From JASLPR01 sp964496475 (GTDB lineage Bacteria > Chloroflexota > UBA11872 > VXNJ01): a stretch of DNA of 64,000 nt. Location of the stretch: assembly GCA_964496475.1 (NCBI GenBank), contig CAZBZS010000001.1, positions 1-64,000 on the forward strand. Reading direction: 5' to 3'. Under the pieces are notes generated by a model, which ran no database searches, was not told the origin of the DNA, and was given only the letters and a program-made list of their open reading frames with translations. This document shows positions 33,252 through 41,511 of this stretch, piece after piece (positions within the stretch are counted from its first letter, which is position 1; every line of letters begins with the position of its first letter). The position numbers and the translations under genes were made by a program.

Positions 33252-33844
33252 GCGGGATCGAGATGGGCGGCGCCATGGGCGGCCATGACCGCGGCGACCT
33301 CGTCGGCGGCGGCTTCCTGCTGGTCGGTGTGGTTGACGACCATATGAGCGCCTGTGCGCCCGAAAGCCATCTCTTCCTCGAAGGCAGCGAGACGGCGTTC
33401 GATATCAATCTCTTCTTCGGTGTCACGACCGGCGAGGCGCCGGAAACCTTCGTCGGCTGAAGGAGGAGCGATGAAGATCACGACCGCGTCGGGCATGAGA
33501 CTCGCGACCGTGCGAGCGCCCTGCACGTCGATCCGCAGGAGCACGTCCTCACCCCGCGCCAAGAACGGCTCGACCTCGGCGTAGGGCGTTCCATAGCGAT
33601 TGCCGTAGACCTCGGCCCATTCAAGGAATCTACCTTCGCTTCGCCACTGCTGGAATTCGTCGTCGGAGATGAAGAAGTGCTCACGTTCGTGCTGCTCGCC
33701 GGCGCGGGGCTCGCGGGTGAGGGCCGTCCTGACCTTGTGGAAGGCAAGATCGCGCCTCTGGAGAATCCGGATGATCGCGTCCTTGCCGCTGCCGGACGTA
33801 CCGGTGATCACGAATAAGTTCCCCTTCCGGGGTGTCTCGGCCAA
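33248..33844 (-). CDS. gmk: guanylate kinase
   Basis: Phosphorylates GMP to GDP, 198 residues. P-loop GTSGSGKDAIIRIL (the usual Ser after Lys is Asp here), the GMP-binding TREPRAGEQHEREHFFIS and IDVQGARTV are family hallmarks. TTG start from frame and alignment. The end overlaps the priA start by 4 bp (ATGA type). A 187 bp spacer separates it from prmC; it contains a 7 bp hairpin at 33951-33969 (GTTCGCT/AGCGAAC) without a T-run. Confidence 0.94.
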   Translation of the reverse strand: MAETPRKGNLFVITGTSGSGKDAIIRILQRRDLAFHKVRTALTREPRAGEQHEREHFFISDDEFQQWRSEGRFLEWAEVYGNRYGTPYAEVEPFLARGEDVLLRIDVQGARTVASLMPDAVVIFIAPPSADEGFRRLAGRDTEEEIDIERRLAAFEEEMAFGRTGAHMVVNHTDQQEAAADEVAAVMAAHGAAHLDPA

Positions 33845-34031
33845 AGAGTGTCTCGCCCAATTTCAGGTCATGACCACAGCGCCGCGATGGCACGGGTCTC
33901 CCGCCAAATTATAAGCGGCCACAGGCGAGCCGCAGGCGGGCCACAAGCTCGTTCGCTCTACCAGCGAACGCGGGTAGAGGCTAATCACGAAAGCCGATGG
34001 AGCTGGCCCAGAAAGCGAAAGACGCTGTGCG

Positions 34032-34943
34032 TCACCAGCCACTAATCAGAGCGACGCGGTCGAAACCTTCCAGATCGGGGGTGATGTTGACTTTGAGCCG
34101 GGCATCGCGAGTCGCAGCGGACCGACGGACTAGTCCGGCCTGGTCGTGGCCAAATTCGATGAACACCGCACCACCCGCCTGGATTCGGACTTGATTCAGG
34201 AAGCGCCGGTAGATGTCGAATCCGTCGGGCCCGCCATCGAGCGCGGAGCGGGGCTCGTGGTGGCGAATCTCGGGTGCGAGGCGGTCAAGTTCAGCCGATG
34301 GCACGTAGGGAAGATTGGCAACGACCAGGAGTGGGGCATGGCGGGTCGGAGGCTGAAGATCGGCGACGACGATTTGGACGCGATGGTGGAGTTTCAGGCG
34401 GCGCGAGTTTTTGGAGGCGACCCGAGCAGCGACCTGGGAGACCTCGCCGGCGATGACGACTGCGTCGGGCAGGTTGGCGGCGAGAGCCACGGCGATGGCA
34501 CCAGAGCCGGTGCCGGCCTCAACGATCAGCGGCCGGGCGACGTCGGGATTCGTGGGAGAGTCGATAGCGGATTGGCGCCACCAAGTTAGGGCGCGATCGA
34601 CCAGGCATTCCGTGGCCGGGCGGGGAACTAGGATGCGGCTCTCGATGTGGAGGTCCAGTCCATAGAACTCGCGGTGGCCGGTGATGTAGGCCAGCGGCTC
34701 CCGTCCGGCGCGACGCTGCACGTATTTATCAAATCTGAGCTGCTCGCGGTCCGTGAGCAACCGCTCGGGATGAGCGTAGAGTTTCTCGCGGGTTGTTCCC
34801 AGCGCGTAGGCCAGAAGCAGATCGGCGTCCAGGTCCGTCCCCGACGTTCCTTCTAACGCCTCGCGCAGCGCGTTCCAGGCTTTCGTCCGGGCTTCCCGGA
34901 CATTCGTGGCAACCAACGAGCTCATCTTGAGCATTTCGCCCAT
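34032..34943 (-). CDS. prmC: peptide chain release factor N5-glutamine methyltransferase
   Basis: Methylates the GGQ glutamine of release factors, 303 residues. N-terminal helical domain then a class I methyltransferase fold with AGTGSGAIAVAL. The substrate-binding NPPY motif reads NLPY (210-213) and the usual PRPETE reads PRPATE, so two conserved positions differ. Its substrate RF1 is encoded 12 bp upstream, which fixes the identity. Start ATG 34943; later ATGs at 34934 and 34925 are also possible. Confidence 0.91.
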   Translation of the reverse strand: MGEMLKMSSLVATNVREARTKAWNALREALEGTSGTDLDADLLLAYALGTTREKLYAHPERLLTDREQLRFDKYVQRRAGREPLAYITGHREFYGLDLHIESRILVPRPATECLVDRALTWWRQSAIDSPTNPDVARPLIVEAGTGSGAIAVALAANLPDAVVIAGEVSQVAARVASKNSRRLKLHHRVQIVVADLQPPTRHAPLLVVANLPYVPSAELDRLAPEIRHHEPRSALDGGPDGFDIYRRFLNQVRIQAGGAVFIEFGHDQAGLVRRSAATRDARLKVNITPDLEGFDRVALISGW

Positions 34944-34955
34944 CCGTTGACAGGT

Positions 34956-36026
34956 CTAGGACTCGGCCGTGACGAGTTTCTCCGCCTCGTCGGCCTCGAT
35001 CAAAGCATCAATCAATTCGTCGATAGCGCCGTCAAGAAAGCCTTCAATCCCGTGGATGGTTTTTCTGATGCGGTGGTCGGTGATGCGGTCCTGGGGGAAG
35101 TTATAGGTGCGCATCTTGGCGCTGCGGTCACCGCCGCCGATCTGGCTGCGGCGGGCGTCGCCGCGCTCTGCGTCCTGCTTCTGGCGTTCGGCATCGAGCA
35201 GGCGGGCGCGGAGGATCGCCATGGCTTTGGCACGATTCTTGTGCTGGGACTTTTCGTCCTGGATGGTGACGACGATGCCGCTTTCCAGATGGGTGATGCG
35301 GACGGCCGAATCGGTCGTGTTGACGCTCTGGCCGCCATGGCCCGAGGACCGATACACGTCGATGCGGATTTCGTCCTCAGCGATCTTGACGTCGATTTCC
35401 TCGGCTTCGGGAAGAACGACGACGGATGCGGCCGAAGTATGCAGGCGGCCCGACGACTCGGTGGTCGGCACCCGCTGGACCCGGTGGACGCCGCTCTCGT
35501 ACTTGAGCCGGCTGAAGGCACCCTTGCCGCGGACTCCCAGAATGGCCTCTTTGAATCCGCCCATGTCGGTTGGGGCACCGCCGAGGGTTTCGACCTTCCA
35601 GCCGCGGCGATCGGCGAAGCGCGTGTACATCCGAACCAGGTCACCGGCAAACAGGGCGGCCTCGTCTCCCCCGGCACCGGCGCGGACTTCGAGAATCACG
35701 TTGCGGTCGTCGTGGGGATCTTTCGGCAGAAGCAACCGGCGAAGATGCTGTTCCAGGGAGTCGCGGCGTTCTTCCAGTTCCGGAAGTTCCTCTCTGGCAA
35801 GCTCGCTCATCTCGGGATCGGATTGGTCAGTGGCCAGCTCGCCAGTGGATGCAATCTCCTCGGCCAGGGACTCGAGTGCGCGGATGAGGTCGACCTGCTC
35901 CTGGAGCGCGGCAAACTCGCGTCCGAGTTCGGCCAAGCGGGTCGGGACGTCGACGACGGCGGGATCGGAAAGATCGCGGCCGATCTCTTCGAAGCGAGCT
36001 ACGATGGCCGTGTGGCGCGGGTTCAC
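34956..36026 (-). CDS. prfA: peptide chain release factor 1
   Basis: Recognises UAA/UAG and triggers peptide release, 356 residues. The catalytic loop is SSGHGGQSVNTTDSAVRITH. The codon-recognition region is RVQRVPTTESSGRLHTS, a PxT form (PTT) consistent with RF1 rather than RF2. Its start overlaps the DUF1385 gene by 4 bp; prmC follows. Confidence 0.96.
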   Translation of the reverse strand: MNPRHTAIVARFEEIGRDLSDPAVVDVPTRLAELGREFAALQEQVDLIRALESLAEEIASTGELATDQSDPEMSELAREELPELEERRDSLEQHLRRLLLPKDPHDDRNVILEVRAGAGGDEAALFAGDLVRMYTRFADRRGWKVETLGGAPTDMGGFKEAILGVRGKGAFSRLKYESGVHRVQRVPTTESSGRLHTSAASVVVLPEAEEIDVKIAEDEIRIDVYRSSGHGGQSVNTTDSAVRITHLESGIVVTIQDEKSQHKNRAKAMAILRARLLDAERQKQDAERGDARRSQIGGGDRSAKMRTYNFPQDRITDHRIRKTIHGIEGFLDGAIDELIDALIEADEAEKLVTAES

Positions 36027-37066
36027 GTCCGGTATTCCAGGGCGGGTTGGAGCGAGCGTGATATCAGAGTGTGCTCGTCTTCGGTTTTGAGAACTTCACT
36101 CATCGCGGTGATGGCTACTTCGACCTGGTCGGGAGTCGGCGGGCGGGTAGTGAGCCGTTGCAGCAACAGGCCGGGTCGCAGGAACAGACGGGCGATCGGA
36201 TTGTCGAGATTCGCGGCGAGAACCTTGATGATTTCGAAGGCGACGCCGGCGACCAGGGGGATGAGCACGACTCGCGAGCCGAGGCGCAGCAACAGGTCCG
36301 GCCGGCCCAGAAAGGCGAAGACAAAGACGGACATGACCACGATGACCAACAGGAAGTTAGTGCCGCAGCGGGGATGGGACAGGCTATTTCCCATAACGTT
36401 GTCGACGGTCAACTCCTCGCCGCGTTCGAGGGCGTTGACGGTCATGTGCTCGGCGCCGTGGTACTGGAAGTTGCGACGAATGTCATCGAGACGGCCGATG
36501 AGGTAGAGGTAGCCAACGAAGATGCCAAGGCGGATGAGGCCCTCAATGAGATTACTGAGGAAGTCGGACTGAACCAGATCATCGGTGAAGCTGGTCAGCA
36601 GAATCGGGAGAACGAAGAAAAGCGCGATACCAAAAATCATTCCGAACGCCAGCATTCCCCACACTGCCCCTCCGGGGCCTTCCTCTGAACTGTCGGCCTC
36701 GGAGTCGTCGGCGGGCGCGTCGGCAATAGGAGAAGAGGCGGCCGAGGCGTCGGTTTGTCCGCTGGATTCAGCAGACGAGGCGCCGGAGGCGTCTTCGAGG
36801 CTGATGTTGGCCGAGAAGGCCAGGGTTCGCATCCCCATGGCCAGGACGTCCCAAAGAACGGCTACACCTCGCATAACGGGGACTCGCCGGAGCAAGCGGG
36901 CGACACGTCCGAGGACGACGTCTTCGGTTTTGACCACGATGTGCCCCGCGGGATGCCGCACGGCGACGGCCATGCGGCGACGGCTGCGCATCATAACGCC
37001 TTCCATGACGGCCTGCCCGCCGTAGGAAATCCGTTCCTCGCGGCTCTGTGGTTCGGCCGTGGCCAT
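36023..37066 (-). CDS. DUF1385 membrane protein (YqhQ-like)
   Basis: Conserved membrane protein of 347 residues. The family signature YGGQAVMEGVMMRSRRRMAV opens it; the later YHGAEHMTVNALE and SHPRCGTNFLLVIVVMSVFV are equally diagnostic. Several hydrophobic helices lie after residue 130. An Ala/Ser/Asp/Glu-rich linker (about 90-125) is a local insertion. The family is usually encoded next to rpmE, prfA and prmC, as here. No function is known. Confidence 0.9.
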   Translation of the reverse strand: MATAEPQSREERISYGGQAVMEGVMMRSRRRMAVAVRHPAGHIVVKTEDVVLGRVARLLRRVPVMRGVAVLWDVLAMGMRTLAFSANISLEDASGASSAESSGQTDASAASSPIADAPADDSEADSSEEGPGGAVWGMLAFGMIFGIALFFVLPILLTSFTDDLVQSDFLSNLIEGLIRLGIFVGYLYLIGRLDDIRRNFQYHGAEHMTVNALERGEELTVDNVMGNSLSHPRCGTNFLLVIVVMSVFVFAFLGRPDLLLRLGSRVVLIPLVAGVAFEIIKVLAANLDNPIARLFLRPGLLLQRLTTRPPTPDQVEVAITAMSEVLKTEDEHTLISRSLQPALEYRT

Positions 37067-37097
37067 CAGCTGAAATCTCTCAACGGATCGTTACCAA

Positions 37098-37136
37098 AAT
37101 AGAAAAGGTCCCGGCGCCGACGGGCGGACCGGGACC
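37098..37136 (-). terminator. rho-independent terminator after rpmE
   Basis: Perfect 8 bp stem GGTCCCGG/CCGGGACC (37107-37114 and 37129-37136) with a 14 nt loop. On the minus strand it is followed by TTTTCTATTTT. It lies about 10 bp after the rpmE stop, so it ends the rpmE transcript and separates it from the DUF1385-prfA-prmC group. Confidence 0.8.
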
Positions 37137-37145
37137 TGAACGGAG

Positions 37146-37508
37146 TTAGGCTTCGGCGGTGGCTTCAGCAGTGGCTTTGGAAGGCGCTTCGCTAGTGACT
37201 TCCGCGGGAGTGTCCGCGGGAGCCTCAGCAGTGACTTCGGTCGGAGTTTTGGCCGCCTGCTTCGCCGGCGCCTTGGCGCTCGCTTCGGCAGTTACTTCCG
37301 GGACGGTGGCCTTCTTCTCGAGGCGGCGGTTGAACCGCTCGACCTGACCGGCGGTGTCCACCAAGCGCTGGGTACCGGTGAAATACGGGTGGCAATTCGA
37401 GCATATATCGACGTGCATCGCCTCGCTGGTGGAAAGCGTTACGAACGTGTTCCCACACGAGCAGGTGACGACGCAGTCCACCATCTCCGGGTGGATACCT
37501 AGCTTCAT
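37146..37508 (-). CDS. rpmE: 50S ribosomal protein L31 with low-complexity C-terminal tail
   Basis: L31 of the zinc-binding type: MKLGIHPEMVDCVVTCSCGN and CSNCHPYFTGTQRLVDTAGQ hold the cysteines. The normal protein ends near residue 72 (RFNRRLEKK). A further 48 residues are an Ala/Thr/Glu/Pro/Lys tail with repeated TAEA, APA and EVT units. SD sequence AAGGAAG lies 6 bp upstream of ATG. A possible -10 box TAAAAT is at 37554-37559. Confidence 0.95.
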   Translation of the reverse strand: MKLGIHPEMVDCVVTCSCGNTFVTLSTSEAMHVDICSNCHPYFTGTQRLVDTAGQVERFNRRLEKKATVPEVTAEASAKAPAKQAAKTPTEVTAEAPADTPAEVTSEAPSKATAEATAEA

Positions 37509-37588
37509 CTTTTCTTCCTTTTTTCCGGGGTGTCGCTGACTGGCGAGACCTACATTTTACCACTTTCCCCACCTGTGTTTGTGAGAAA

Positions 37589-38620
37589 TCAGTCGCTTGC
37601 CTCGGACCGGGTCGCGCCGCCGGGATCCGGTTCGCCGGGGTCGGTGCGGGCGAGGATCAGCAGGATCGCAACCATCAGCACGGCCACCGCGCCCAGGGCC
37701 ATCAACTTTTCCAGCTTATGGAGGTAAAGGGCGATCAGGCCGAAGCCGGCGGATACTGCGTAATACGCGAGTACGACAACCGGTTGCGGCAGACCGGCGC
37801 GCAGGAGCCGGTGGTGCAGGTGATCGGTATCCCGCCGCGAGACCGCGCCACCGGCGCGCCAACGGCGAATGACGGCCCAGGCTACGTCGAGGATCGGGAT
37901 GCCAAGCACGAGCAAAGCGGTGGCGATCTTGGCGCCGCCGATGACCGCGAGGACCGCTATGGCGTACCCGAGCAGATGGGCGCCGGAGTCGCCAAGGAAG
38001 ATCGAGGCACGGAAGAAATTGAAGGGAAGAAATCCCAGCGTGGCGGCGATCAAGGCGATGCCGATGGTGGCGATGACTGGCTGGCCAAGCTGGATCGAAA
38101 GCACGACCAGAATCGCCGTGCCGATAGCGGCGACACCGGGGGCGAGCCCGTCGACGCCGTCGAGGAAATTGATCGCGTTCATCATTCCGGCCGTCCAGAT
38201 GAGGGTGACCGGAACTGCTGCGAAGATGGGAAGAAAAAGAATGCCGCCGAAAGGATCGCTGACCCCGTCGATTCGGATGCCGAAGGCGATGGGGATGGCG
38301 GCCGCAACGATCTGGCCGAGCAGTTTGTCCCGAGGGTTGAGTTCGCGGAAGTCGTCGACCAGCGCGAAGCCGACCGCCACGACGGCTCCGAGCAGCAGCC
38401 CGACCATCCGGCCGTCCAGGGGCACCGCGACGAGCACGGCGGCGGCGAAGCCCCCCAGGATCGCCACTCCGCCGAGCTGGGGCACCGGGCGGCGGTGGAT
38501 GCGGCCCGGTCCCGGATGCACGAGCCAGCCGAATAGATTGGCCAGACGGCGCACCAGCAGGGTCCCGACCAGACCGACAGGGAAGGCGATGGCGGCGGCG
38601 AGCCAGTTGACGTCGCTCAG
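37589..38620 (-). CDS. polyprenyl-phosphate N-acetylhexosamine-1-phosphate transferase (WecA/TagO/MraY-like)
   Basis: Membrane enzyme that starts glycan assembly on undecaprenyl phosphate, about 343 residues and ten helices. Motifs: VDDFRELNPRDKLL (metal-binding DD), NAINFLDGVDGLAPG and FLGDSGAHLLGY, plus the late DTDHLHHRLL that separates WecA/TagO from MraY. The first GTG (38554) falls after the first conserved helix. An in-frame CTG at 38620 adds that helix (NWLAAAIAFPVGLVGTLLV) and has GAGGTG 4 bp upstream, while a stop precedes it, so CTG is the probable start. Confidence 0.88.
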   Translation of the reverse strand: MSDVNWLAAAIAFPVGLVGTLLVRRLANLFGWLVHPGPGRIHRRPVPQLGGVAILGGFAAAVLVAVPLDGRMVGLLLGAVVAVGFALVDDFRELNPRDKLLGQIVAAAIPIAFGIRIDGVSDPFGGILFLPIFAAVPVTLIWTAGMMNAINFLDGVDGLAPGVAAIGTAILVVLSIQLGQPVIATIGIALIAATLGFLPFNFFRASIFLGDSGAHLLGYAIAVLAVIGGAKIATALLVLGIPILDVAWAVIRRWRAGGAVSRRDTDHLHHRLLRAGLPQPVVVLAYYAVSAGFGLIALYLHKLEKLMALGAVAVLMVAILLILARTDPGEPDPGGATRSEASD

Positions 38621-38656
38621 GGTTCACCTCGCAAGTGGTGGGGGCTATCGCCTAGC

Positions 38657-38662
38657 AGTATA
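38657..38662 (-). promoter_or_regulatory. -10 box for the glycosyltransferase gene
   Basis: TATACT on the minus strand would start a transcript near 38650, giving a leader of about 30 bp to the CTG start at 38620 and including the GAGGTG ribosome site. No convincing -35 box. Confidence 0.4.
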
Positions 38663-38707
38663 GGAACAGAGGGAATATGTGACGGTGGCGGAAGATAATA
38701 TTCGGCG

Positions 38708-38911
38708 GTGGGACCTCTGCTCGTAGATGAATGGGCCCTAGTATTCGTACTCACGCTGCTCTTGTGGTTGGTCGGCTTCTTTCGTCGGTCGATCGCAAAG
38801 GTCTGGCGAGGCGTGTTCAAGGCCCGTCCGCCGCGCTCTTCACCGCCGCGGCGGCGTCGCGGTTGGAAAAGAGCAGTCCGCAGGATAGGCGGAGAGGTGG
38901 ATTTCGGCTAG
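38708..38911 (+). CDS. possible small membrane protein
   Basis: 67-codon frame with GTG start. Residues 9-26 (WALVFVLTLLLWLVGFF) form one strong hydrophobic helix, followed by a very basic Arg/Pro/Lys tail (about 40 residues). No similarity I recognise and no clear ribosome site. It sits 53 bp before the LarA-like gene on the same strand. The helix-plus-basic-tail pattern favours a real small protein, but the high GC makes chance frames common. Confidence 0.3.
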   Translation: MGPLLVDEWALVFVLTLLLWLVGFFRRSIAKVWRGVFKARPPRSSPPRRRRGWKRAVRRIGGEVDFG

Positions 38912-38963
38912 ATTCTCTAAACTCTGCGCCAGACGCACAATACGGACCAGGAGACGGGCCAGA

Positions 38964-40184
38964 ATGGCAGTATTTGAAATTCCGATCCACGATCATACGG
39001 AGAAGGTCGAATTCCCGGAGGGCTGGCAGATACATCACGCTCCGATCGCCGACGTCCCGACGCTGGGGCCGGACCAGATGCGGGCGGCCCTGGCAAATCC
39101 GATCGGTACGGAGCGACTGTCGAGCCTGGCGAAGGGCAAGGGCAACGTGGTCGTGGTCGTGGACGACAACACCCGCCCGACGCCGGCGTGGCAGTTTCTG
39201 CCGTACGTGATTGAGGAGTTGCAGGCCGGAGGAGTGGCCGATTCCCAGATAACGATACTGGCTGGGCTGGCGCTGCACCGACCAATGACGCTGGGGGAAT
39301 TCCGCCGGAAAGTTGGGCAGGCGATCGTGGACGGGTACCAGTGCTTAAACCCGTCGCCTTGGGACGATCTGGTGGATCTGGGAACGACGGATGCCGGGGT
39401 GCCGGTGAGAATGAACGTGGACTATGTGGAAGCCGACCTGCGGGTCACCTGTGGTGGGATCATTCCCCATCCGGGGGCGGGCTTTGGGGGCGGGGCGAAG
39501 CTGACCATGCCCGGCGTTTGCAGCTACGAAACGATCTCGGATCACCACGTGACGGGCCGATTTAGCCACCAGGCAAAGCGGGGAGACGTTGAGGGGAATT
39601 CGTTCCGGGTGGAGATAGAGAACATTGCTGCGTTCTGCCCGCCGGATTTCCTGGTCAACCCGGCCCTGAATCGGGAGCTGCGGGTGGCCGGGTTGTTTTG
39701 CGGGCATTACATCGAGGCGCATCGGGCCGGGATCGAACTGGGAAAAAAGATCTATTCAGTGGATGCCGTCCCGAACGCGGACCTGGCGGTCATCTGCGGG
39801 TCGCCGCAAGACTCGGAGTTGGTGCAGGGGATGAAATCGCTGGCGAACGGGTTTGGTGCAATTCACAGCGTGCGGGCGGATGGCGCGGTGCTCTACACGG
39901 CGGACGCGGAAGAAGGATACGGATTTCACCAGCTACGCGAGCACGCGCGGCGTTCGAACCGGACGGAACGGAACGCTAGGCCAGAGCACTACCGCGATCG
40001 AGAGATGATTTGTTATTCGCCGAAGGTAAGCCCGGCGGAATTCAAAGAGGAAGCGCCTGAAGGCTTCACGCTGTTTCGCGATCTGGGAGACGCCATGGAG
40101 GCGCTGGCGTCGCGAGCCGGCGGCAAGAGGCCGGTCGTGAACGTCTTTCCCCAGGGGCCGATAAGCCTGTACACACCCGGGTAG
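38964..40184 (+). CDS. LarA-like (DUF2088) nickel-pincer racemase/epimerase family protein
   Basis: 406-residue relative of lactate racemase LarA. N-domain signature VVVVDDNTRPTP, the histidine region LALHRPMTLGEFRRKVG, and the cofactor region GGIIPHPGAGFGGGAKLTMPG with the lysine that binds the nickel-pincer nucleotide in LarA. Family members racemise or epimerise alpha-hydroxy acids. No larB, larC or larE for cofactor synthesis is in the window, and no lactate genes are near, so substrate is open. SD is weak; ATG at 38964 gives the expected N-terminus. Confidence 0.85.
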   Translation: MAVFEIPIHDHTEKVEFPEGWQIHHAPIADVPTLGPDQMRAALANPIGTERLSSLAKGKGNVVVVVDDNTRPTPAWQFLPYVIEELQAGGVADSQITILAGLALHRPMTLGEFRRKVGQAIVDGYQCLNPSPWDDLVDLGTTDAGVPVRMNVDYVEADLRVTCGGIIPHPGAGFGGGAKLTMPGVCSYETISDHHVTGRFSHQAKRGDVEGNSFRVEIENIAAFCPPDFLVNPALNRELRVAGLFCGHYIEAHRAGIELGKKIYSVDAVPNADLAVICGSPQDSELVQGMKSLANGFGAIHSVRADGAVLYTADAEEGYGFHQLREHARRSNRTERNARPEHYRDREMICYSPKVSPAEFKEEAPEGFTLFRDLGDAMEALASRAGGKRPVVNVFPQGPISLYTPG

Positions 40185-40643
40185 CGGGAACGCGCGAAAG
40201 CCGCTGCCCGGTCGGTAGAGCTTTGATTAAAATGAACCTGCCTCCCGCGATTTAGCTCACGACGATCGGTGACGGCGGAGGCGGCGTCCAGCGCTGACGG
40301 AAGCCATGTCGCCCCCAGAAGACCGGCCAGTGCCGACCTGAATTCCAGACGACCTCAAACAACGCCCGGCCAGAGTCCAGACCGGTCAGCAATGCCAATA
40401 TAGCGCTTTCGTCCAAGGTCGGACAGGGCGACGGGAGCCAGCCACAATTCACCAACTAGATTCCTGCCCGTACGGCAGGTCGGTCGCTGATTGGGGCCAG
40501 GCGCATCCCGCCGATTCGGGAGACGTAAACCGTGAAAACTGTCAGCCCATCAATTTCCAGACCGCAAGCGGCGGTTTGAGCATTGCACGATTGACCCGTA
40601 GCAAGGTTTTCGGGGCGGTTGAACTCTGTTCTCCGGAAACTGG
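40185..40643. other. gene-poor spacer
   Basis: About 460 bp without a convincing gene. On the minus strand a frame reading ...SRIGGMRLAPISDRPAVRAG is broken by TAG at 40456-40458 and continues to 40252 (LLTGLDSGRALFEVVWNSGR). This could be a decayed fragment, but no family is recognisable. Confidence 0.5.
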
Positions 40644-40673
40644 TTGACCCTGTATAGAGGCCAAATCTATACT
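40644..40673 (+). promoter_or_regulatory. sigma70-type promoter of rpsU
   Basis: TTGACC (40644-40649), 18 bp spacer, TATACT (40668-40673). Both boxes are near consensus, and rpsU begins 110 bp downstream with no other gene between. Confidence 0.65.
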
Positions 40674-40783
40674 TGTCTGGGATACGTGCGGTGGGCGGAC
40701 GGGCCGGTAGCGGGCCAGATTCGATCAGGCCCCGTCGCGCCCGACGGGCCGAATACTGCCGCCGCCCTACCGTGGAGAAGCAT

Positions 40784-41005
40784 TTGACGGAAGTAATGTT
40801 CCGGCCGAACGAGTCGTTTGAAGCCGGTTTACGTCGATTCAATAAACGGGTCCAGCAGGACGGTGTCTTGGCGGAATCGCGACGCCGCAAGCAGTTTGAG
40901 AAGCCAAGCGTGCGTCGCAAGAAGAAGCAGGCGGCCCGCGCCCGCAAGGCCCGCCGAGCGGCAATGAAGGCCGCACGGCAGATCAACCGTGAATATGCGT
41001 TTTAA
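40784..41005 (+). CDS. rpsU: 30S ribosomal protein S21
   Basis: Small basic ribosomal protein of 73 residues. Core EVMFRPNESFEAGLRRFNKR and SRRRKQFEKPSVRRKKKQAA match S21. The TTG at 40784 is selected because GGAG ends 6 bp upstream and the product then begins at the family N-terminus. It is followed by yqeY at 38 bp, the widespread rpsU-yqeY pair. Confidence 0.95.
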   Translation: MTEVMFRPNESFEAGLRRFNKRVQQDGVLAESRRRKQFEKPSVRRKKKQAARARKARRAAMKAARQINREYAF

Positions 41006-41043
41006 GAGTCCCCGTCTCACCGCGTAAGCCGTAGCCACCGCCG

Positions 41044-41496
41044 ATGGGCATCGCCGAGAGCCTCTACGACGAGCTGAAGCAGGCGATGCGCGACCGGGAT
41101 AAGCCCCGGATCATCGCGCTGCGCAATATCCGCGACGGTCTGCAGAAGGCGGAGAAGGTTAAGCTCGAACCGCTTACCGAAGACGAGCTCGTCCAGAACC
41201 TCGCCCGCCAGGCCAAGCGCTGCCGCGACGCGGTCGAAGAATTCAAGCAGGCCGAACGTGCGGACATGGTCGCGAAGGAGGAGGCCGAGATGGCGCTCAT
41301 CCTGAAATACCTGCCCAAGCAGGTGGGTCGAGAAGAGGTGGCGGCAGCGGCGCGAGAAATCATCGTCCGGGTGGGGGCGGAGTCGCGCTCTGATATGGGC
41401 AAGGTGATGGGGCCGCTGATGGGGCGATTCAAAGGGGCTGCGGACGGCGGCCTCGTAAGCCAGGTCGTCGGGAAGCTGCTCGACGGCGCGGAGTAG
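41044..41496 (+). CDS. yqeY: GatB/YqeY domain protein
   Basis: 150-residue helical protein homologous to the tail domain of the GatB amidotransferase subunit, thought to contact tRNA. Signatures: LYDELKQAMRDRDKPRIIALR near the start and MGKVMGPLMGRFKGAADGGLVS near the end. ATG start; yqeY follows rpsU as in many bacteria. Exact role unknown. Confidence 0.93.
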   Translation: MGIAESLYDELKQAMRDRDKPRIIALRNIRDGLQKAEKVKLEPLTEDELVQNLARQAKRCRDAVEEFKQAERADMVAKEEAEMALILKYLPKQVGREEVAAAAREIIVRVGAESRSDMGKVMGPLMGRFKGAADGGLVSQVVGKLLDGAE

Positions 41497-41511
41497 GCAG
41501 TCGCGCGGCCG

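Noticed and set aside
30432..33347. 971-codon open frame on the plus strand
   Set aside because: Antisense to priA and def, which have clear family motifs; the Gly/Ala/Arg-rich product is a high-GC shadow.
33845..34031. Terminator between prmC and gmk
   Set aside because: The GTTCGCT/AGCGAAC hairpin at 33951-33969 has no T-run on either strand.
34947..36506. 519-codon open frame on the plus strand
   Set aside because: Antisense to prfA and DUF1385, both certain; no recognisable domain.
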